Assembly (NCBI RefSeq): GCF_001667145.1
Contig: NZ_LZIF01000050.1
Coordinates: 1-33,103, forward strand
Length of the DNA stretch: 33,103 bases
Origin: Mycobacterium sp. 852002-51971_SCH5477799-a
GTDB taxonomy: Bacteria; Actinomycetota; Actinomycetes; Mycobacteriales; Mycobacteriaceae
Reading direction: 5' to 3'
Shown in pieces: positions 28,022 through 33,103 of this stretch. The notes under the pieces are model-generated. The model saw only the letters and a program-made list of their open reading frames with translations. It was not told where the DNA came from and did not search any database. Position numbers and translations under genes: made by a program. Position 1 is the stretch's first letter. The number at the start of each line of letters is the position of its first letter.

Positions 28022-28052
28022 GCCGCCCACAATTCGCCACTAGGCTGAGCCC

Positions 28053-29024
28053 ATGAAATTTGTCGACGTCGACGGGGTCGGCCGGGTCAGCCGGATCGGC
28101 TTGGGCACCTGGCAATTCGGTTCCCGCGAATGGGGTTACGGAGACAGCTACGCCGCCGGCGCGGCCGGCGACATCGTGCGCCGCGCTCTTGCCATGGGGG
28201 TGACGCTGTTCGACACCGCCGAGGTGTACGGCCTGGGCAAAAGTGAGCGGATCCTCGGCGAGGCCCTCGGCGACCAGCGCGCGGACGTCGCGGTGGCCAG
28301 CAAGATCATGCCGGTCGCTCCCTTCCCCGCCGTGGTCAAGCAGCGCGCCCACGCCAGCGCGCGGCGGCTGGGGCTCGACCGCATTCCGCTGTACCAGGTT
28401 CATCAACCCAACCCGGTGGTGCCGGATTCGGTGATCATGCCGGGCATGCGTGATCTGCTGGACAGCGGCAAGATCGGCGCGGCCGGCGTCTCGAACTATT
28501 CGCTGCAGCGGTGGCAGAAGGCCGACGCCGCCCTCGGCCGGCCGGTGATCAGCAACCAGGTGCATTTCTCGCTCGCCTTCCCGAAGGCCCTAAAGAATCT
28601 CGTGCCCTTCGCCGAGCGGGAGAACCGCATCGTGATCGCCTACAGCCCGCTGGAACAGGGCCTGCTCGGCGGCAAGTACGGCGTCGACAACCGGCCAGGC
28701 GGCGTGCGGGCGGTGAACTCGCTGTTCGGCACCGAGAATCTGCGCCGCGTCGAGCCACTCCTGCAGCTATTGCGCGACGTCGCGAAGGACGTCGACGCCA
28801 AGCCGGCGCAGGTGGCACTGGCCTGGTTGATCAGCTATCCGGGCGTCGTCGCCATTCCGGGCGCCTCCAGCGTCGAGCAGCTCGAGTTCAACGTCGCCGC
28901 CGCCGATATCGAACTGCCCACCGCATCACGTGACGCGCTGACCGAGGCGGCCCTGGCGTTCCGGCCCACGTCGACGGCGCGCTTCCTCACCGACCTGGCC
29001 AAGGAGAAGCTCGGCCGCCGTTAA
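28053..29024 (+). CDS. Aldo/keto reductase (Rv2298-like)
   Basis: A 323-residue TIM-barrel oxidoreductase using NADPH. The catalytic tetrad is D54, Y59, K84 and H117 (TLFDTAEVYG, VASKIMP, YQVHQPN). The cofactor segment GVVAIPGASSVEQLEFN is near the C-terminus. The length and many segments match M. tuberculosis Rv2298 closely, which lies elsewhere in that genome. The start ATG 28053 has no strong ribosome binding site. It converges with an SDR gene, the two stop codons sharing TTAA. The likely role is reduction of aldehydes or ketones, including lipid-peroxidation products; this last point is inference. Confidence 0.93.
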   Translation: MKFVDVDGVGRVSRIGLGTWQFGSREWGYGDSYAAGAAGDIVRRALAMGVTLFDTAEVYGLGKSERILGEALGDQRADVAVASKIMPVAPFPAVVKQRAHASARRLGLDRIPLYQVHQPNPVVPDSVIMPGMRDLLDSGKIGAAGVSNYSLQRWQKADAALGRPVISNQVHFSLAFPKALKNLVPFAERENRIVIAYSPLEQGLLGGKYGVDNRPGGVRAVNSLFGTENLRRVEPLLQLLRDVAKDVDAKPAQVALAWLISYPGVVAIPGASSVEQLEFNVAAADIELPTASRDALTEAALAFRPTSTARFLTDLAKEKLGRR

Positions 29025-29800
29025 GACTGGTTGATCTCGGCGAACGCGGCGGGGCTGGCCGGCGCCCCGCGGGCCACCACGAGCGGCATCGATGTCGAGG
29101 AGTTGGTGCGCAGGATGGTGTGGACGACGTCGACGAGGTCCTCGACGGGCATCAGCTTGCCGGGCATGCAGCCGCGCGCCGACCACAGCGGGACCGCTTT
29201 CATCGCGAGGTCCATGTCCCAGCCCTCGTTCATGCCGGTCTGGCCGTCACCCTCTCCGCCCGCGCACTCCCCGACGATCAGGTTGGTGAAGCCAATGTCG
29301 GAGTGTTCGGCTCGCCAGGCTTCGACCAGCCGTTCCAGGGCGGCCTTGCTGACGCCATAGGCGCCCAGACCCGGCCACGGCGGCCCGAAAGTGCCGGCGT
29401 CGGAGGACAGGTACACCGCCTTTCCGGCCGACGCGGTGAGGTACGGCACCGCCGCGGCCGTCACCAACGATGCGCCGATGACGTTGGTGTCGAAGATGCG
29501 CCGCCACGTGTCGGCGTCGGTGTCGACCATGCGGACCAGCGGCCCGACGGCGGGTGTGTAGACGATGTTGTCTATACCGCCGAGGGCGTCGGCGGCTTGG
29601 TCGATGGCCGCGCGGCAGGATGCCTGGTCGGTGACATCGCATTCGACGGCGATCGCGTTCGGGCCGGCGTCCTTGGCCGCGGCCTCGATGCGCTCCCGGC
29701 GCCGGGCGAGCAGCGCCACCTGATCGCCGCGCTGCGCCAGACCCACGCCTATGCAGCGCCCCAACCCACTGGAGGCGCCGATCACCACTGTCCTTGACAT
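29021..29800 (-). CDS. Short-chain dehydrogenase/reductase
   Basis: A 259-residue SDR. The cofactor motif GASSGLG is at 8-14, the serine region at YLSSDAG, and the catalytic YGVSK near residue 148. The usual NNAG motif is replaced by VYTPAVG, which marks a divergent subfamily. The start ATG 29800 is chosen because AGGAGAGGG lies just upstream; the longer frame to 29836 lacks a site. A TTGACA-N17-TACGTA promoter with a palindrome over the -10 precedes it, so it looks regulated by a repressor and not by the stress sigma factor. The substrate is unknown. Confidence 0.88.
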   Translation of the reverse strand: MSRTVVIGASSGLGRCIGVGLAQRGDQVALLARRRERIEAAAKDAGPNAIAVECDVTDQASCRAAIDQAADALGGIDNIVYTPAVGPLVRMVDTDADTWRRIFDTNVIGASLVTAAAVPYLTASAGKAVYLSSDAGTFGPPWPGLGAYGVSKAALERLVEAWRAEHSDIGFTNLIVGECAGGEGDGQTGMNEGWDMDLAMKAVPLWSARGCMPGKLMPVEDLVDVVHTILRTNSSTSMPLVVARGAPASPAAFAEINQS

Positions 29801-29855
29801 ATTCGCCCTCTCCTGTAACGACCCCGCTGCAGCCACAGCGTATCGGCAGGCGGCG

Positions 29856-29887
29856 CGTTACGTAACGTTCGGGCGGGTTTGTGTCAA
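29856..29887 (-). promoter_or_regulatory. Sigma-A-type promoter with palindromic operator for the SDR gene
   Basis: On the minus strand TTGACA (29882-29887), 17 bases, TACGTA (29859-29864). The perfect 12-base palindrome CGTTACGTAACG (29856-29867) covers the -10 element, a typical repressor-site arrangement. Confidence 0.5.
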
Positions 29888-29892
29888 GGTGT

Positions 29893-32043
<2,151 letters not shown>

Positions 32044-32053
32044 GGCGCAATCA

Positions 32054-32080
32054 ATACCCTGCTTACCCGGCCGTCAAACT
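32054..32080 (-). promoter_or_regulatory. Near-perfect sigma-F-like promoter of glgX
   Basis: On the minus strand AGTTT (32076-32080), 16 bases, GGGTAT (32054-32059). The GTTT core and the -10 are both perfect. Confidence 0.65.
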
Positions 32081-32135
32081 GAGCACGACGCCCCACGCCG
32101 CCGTGACTCATTGGAAAGCCTTGGCGCATAGCGGA

Positions 32136-33103
32136 TCACGGCTTGAGTATGACCTTTACCGCACCGTCCTGCTTCTTCTGGAAGATGTCGTAGGCGTGCG
32201 GGGCCTCGTCGAGGGGCAGCACGTGAGTGGCGAAGTTGTCGACGCCGAGCGGGTCTTCGTCGGTCAACAGCGGCATGATGTCGTCGACCCAGCGCTTCAC
32301 GTTGGCCTGCCCCATCCGCAGGGTCACCTGCTTGTCGAACAGGGTGAGCATTGGCAACGGGTCGGCCATCCCGCCGTACACGCCGCTCAACGAGATCGTG
32401 CCGCCGCGCCGCACGATGTCGATGGCGGAGTACAGGGCACTGAGGCGATCCACGCCGGCGGTTTGCATGACCCGCTTGCCGAGCGCGTCGGGCAGCAATC
32501 CGGCAACCTGCTGCGCCAATTTGGCGGCCGGGGATCCGTGCGCCTCCATCCCCACCGCGTCGATGACGGAGTCGGTTCCCCGGCCGTCGGTCAGGTCGCG
32601 AATCACGTCACCCAGCGAGGAGTCGAGCCGGCTCATGTCGACGGTGTGGATGCCGCGCTTCGCGGCGCGGGCGAGCCGCTCGGGCACCAGGTCGACGGCG
32701 ATGACGCGGTAGCCCAGGTGCTCGGCGATGCGTGCGGCCATGTCCCCGATGGGACCCAGCCCCAGCACGGTCACCGAGCCACCATCCGGGACGTCGGCAT
32801 AGGCCACCGCCTGCCACGCGGTCGGCAGCACGTCAGACAAGTAGACGAAGCGCGAATCCGGCGGTCCCACAGGCACTTTAATGTGGGTGAACTGGGCCTG
32901 CGGGACGCGGAGCAGCTCCGCCTGTCCACCGGGGATTTCACCGTAGAGCTCCGAATATCCGAACAGCGCGGCCCCCATGCCCTGATCACGCACCTGGGTG
33001 GTCTCGCATTGGGTGAAGAGCTGCTGATCGCACATGAAGCAGTGGCCGCACGAAATCTGGAAGGGGATGACCCCACGCTCGCCGCCTGTCAGGCTGCCGA
33101 CGG
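32136..33103 (-). CDS. Zinc-dependent alcohol dehydrogenase, formaldehyde dehydrogenase-like (5' end outside window)
   Basis: A partial gene: the frame is open to the right edge, and the ATG at 33035 is internal, because upstream codons in the same frame encode ISCGHCFMCDQQLFTQC, the four-cysteine structural zinc loop of medium-chain dehydrogenases. Downstream, GLGPIGDMAA is the NAD-binding Rossmann motif and DAVGMEAHGSPAAKL matches the formaldehyde dehydrogenase-like subfamily that handles S-adducts or works glutathione-independently. The protein ends at a TGA at 32136-32138. Catalytic zinc ligands nearer the N-terminus are out of view. An aldehyde-detoxifying role would suit the stress setting but is inference. 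Confidence 0.9.
   Translation of the reverse strand, partial: VGSLTGGERGVIPFQISCGHCFMCDQQLFTQCETTQVRDQGMGAALFGYSELYGEIPGGQAELLRVPQAQFTHIKVPVGPPDSRFVYLSDVLPTAWQAVAYADVPDGGSVTVLGLGPIGDMAARIAEHLGYRVIAVDLVPERLARAAKRGIHTVDMSRLDSSLGDVIRDLTDGRGTDSVIDAVGMEAHGSPAAKLAQQVAGLLPDALGKRVMQTAGVDRLSALYSAIDIVRRGGTISLSGVYGGMADPLPMLTLFDKQVTLRMGQANVKRWVDDIMPLLTDEDPLGVDNFATHVLPLDEAPHAYDIFQKKQDGAVKVILKP

Overview
The window reads as a high-GC mycobacterial chromosome segment, most likely from a slow-growing non-tuberculous species. Reasons are the MoxR3-type locus, a haemophore-family secreted protein, a DUF4190/PknH-sensor-like protein, UdgX, and a run of genes matching M. tuberculosis Rv3165c-Rv3171c in order. 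No tRNA, rRNA, CRISPR array or intact insertion sequence was seen.

Left part (1-7632), conserved core: a small membrane protein (Rv3165c-like), a broken REP13E12/DUF222 gene, an SDR translationally coupled to a TetR repressor, the divergent APH-like kinase and lipocalin-like (Rv3169-like) pair, the flavin amine oxidase AofH, and the convergent alpha/beta-hydrolase Hpx.

Middle and right part (7773-33103), accessory relative to that M. tuberculosis locus: an AraC regulator, a degenerate GT4 protein, an orphan CheB / STAS-ATPase / CheR-PAS signalling operon divergent from a large catalase, a DUF7218/Rho-N protein, a nucleotidyltransferase, a short acyl-CoA dehydrogenase with a PIG-L deacetylase, an EEP hydrolase, CsbD, a haemophore, topoisomerase IB, a pyruvate-oxidase-like ThDP enzyme, UdgX, a haemerythrin, a lipoprotein, a DUF4190 protein, an aldo/keto reductase (Rv2298-like), an SDR, GlgX, and the 3' part of a zinc alcohol dehydrogenase.

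The main result is that at least ten transcription units in the right part have upstream sequences of the form GTTT-N14-16-GGGTA, the alternative stress sigma factor type (sigma-F/sigma-B). They sit in front of catalase, haemerythrin, CsbD, topoisomerase IB, glgX and the CheB operon, among others. That operon carries a fused STAS/anti-sigma-kinase-like protein and CheB/CheR enzymes with no receptor, CheA or CheW in view. The simplest reading is a general-stress island (oxidant removal, DNA topology and uracil repair, glycogen turnover, metabolic rerouting) that also encodes a candidate sensor/partner-switch module for its own sigma factor. The motif calls are by eye and the regulatory model is inference.
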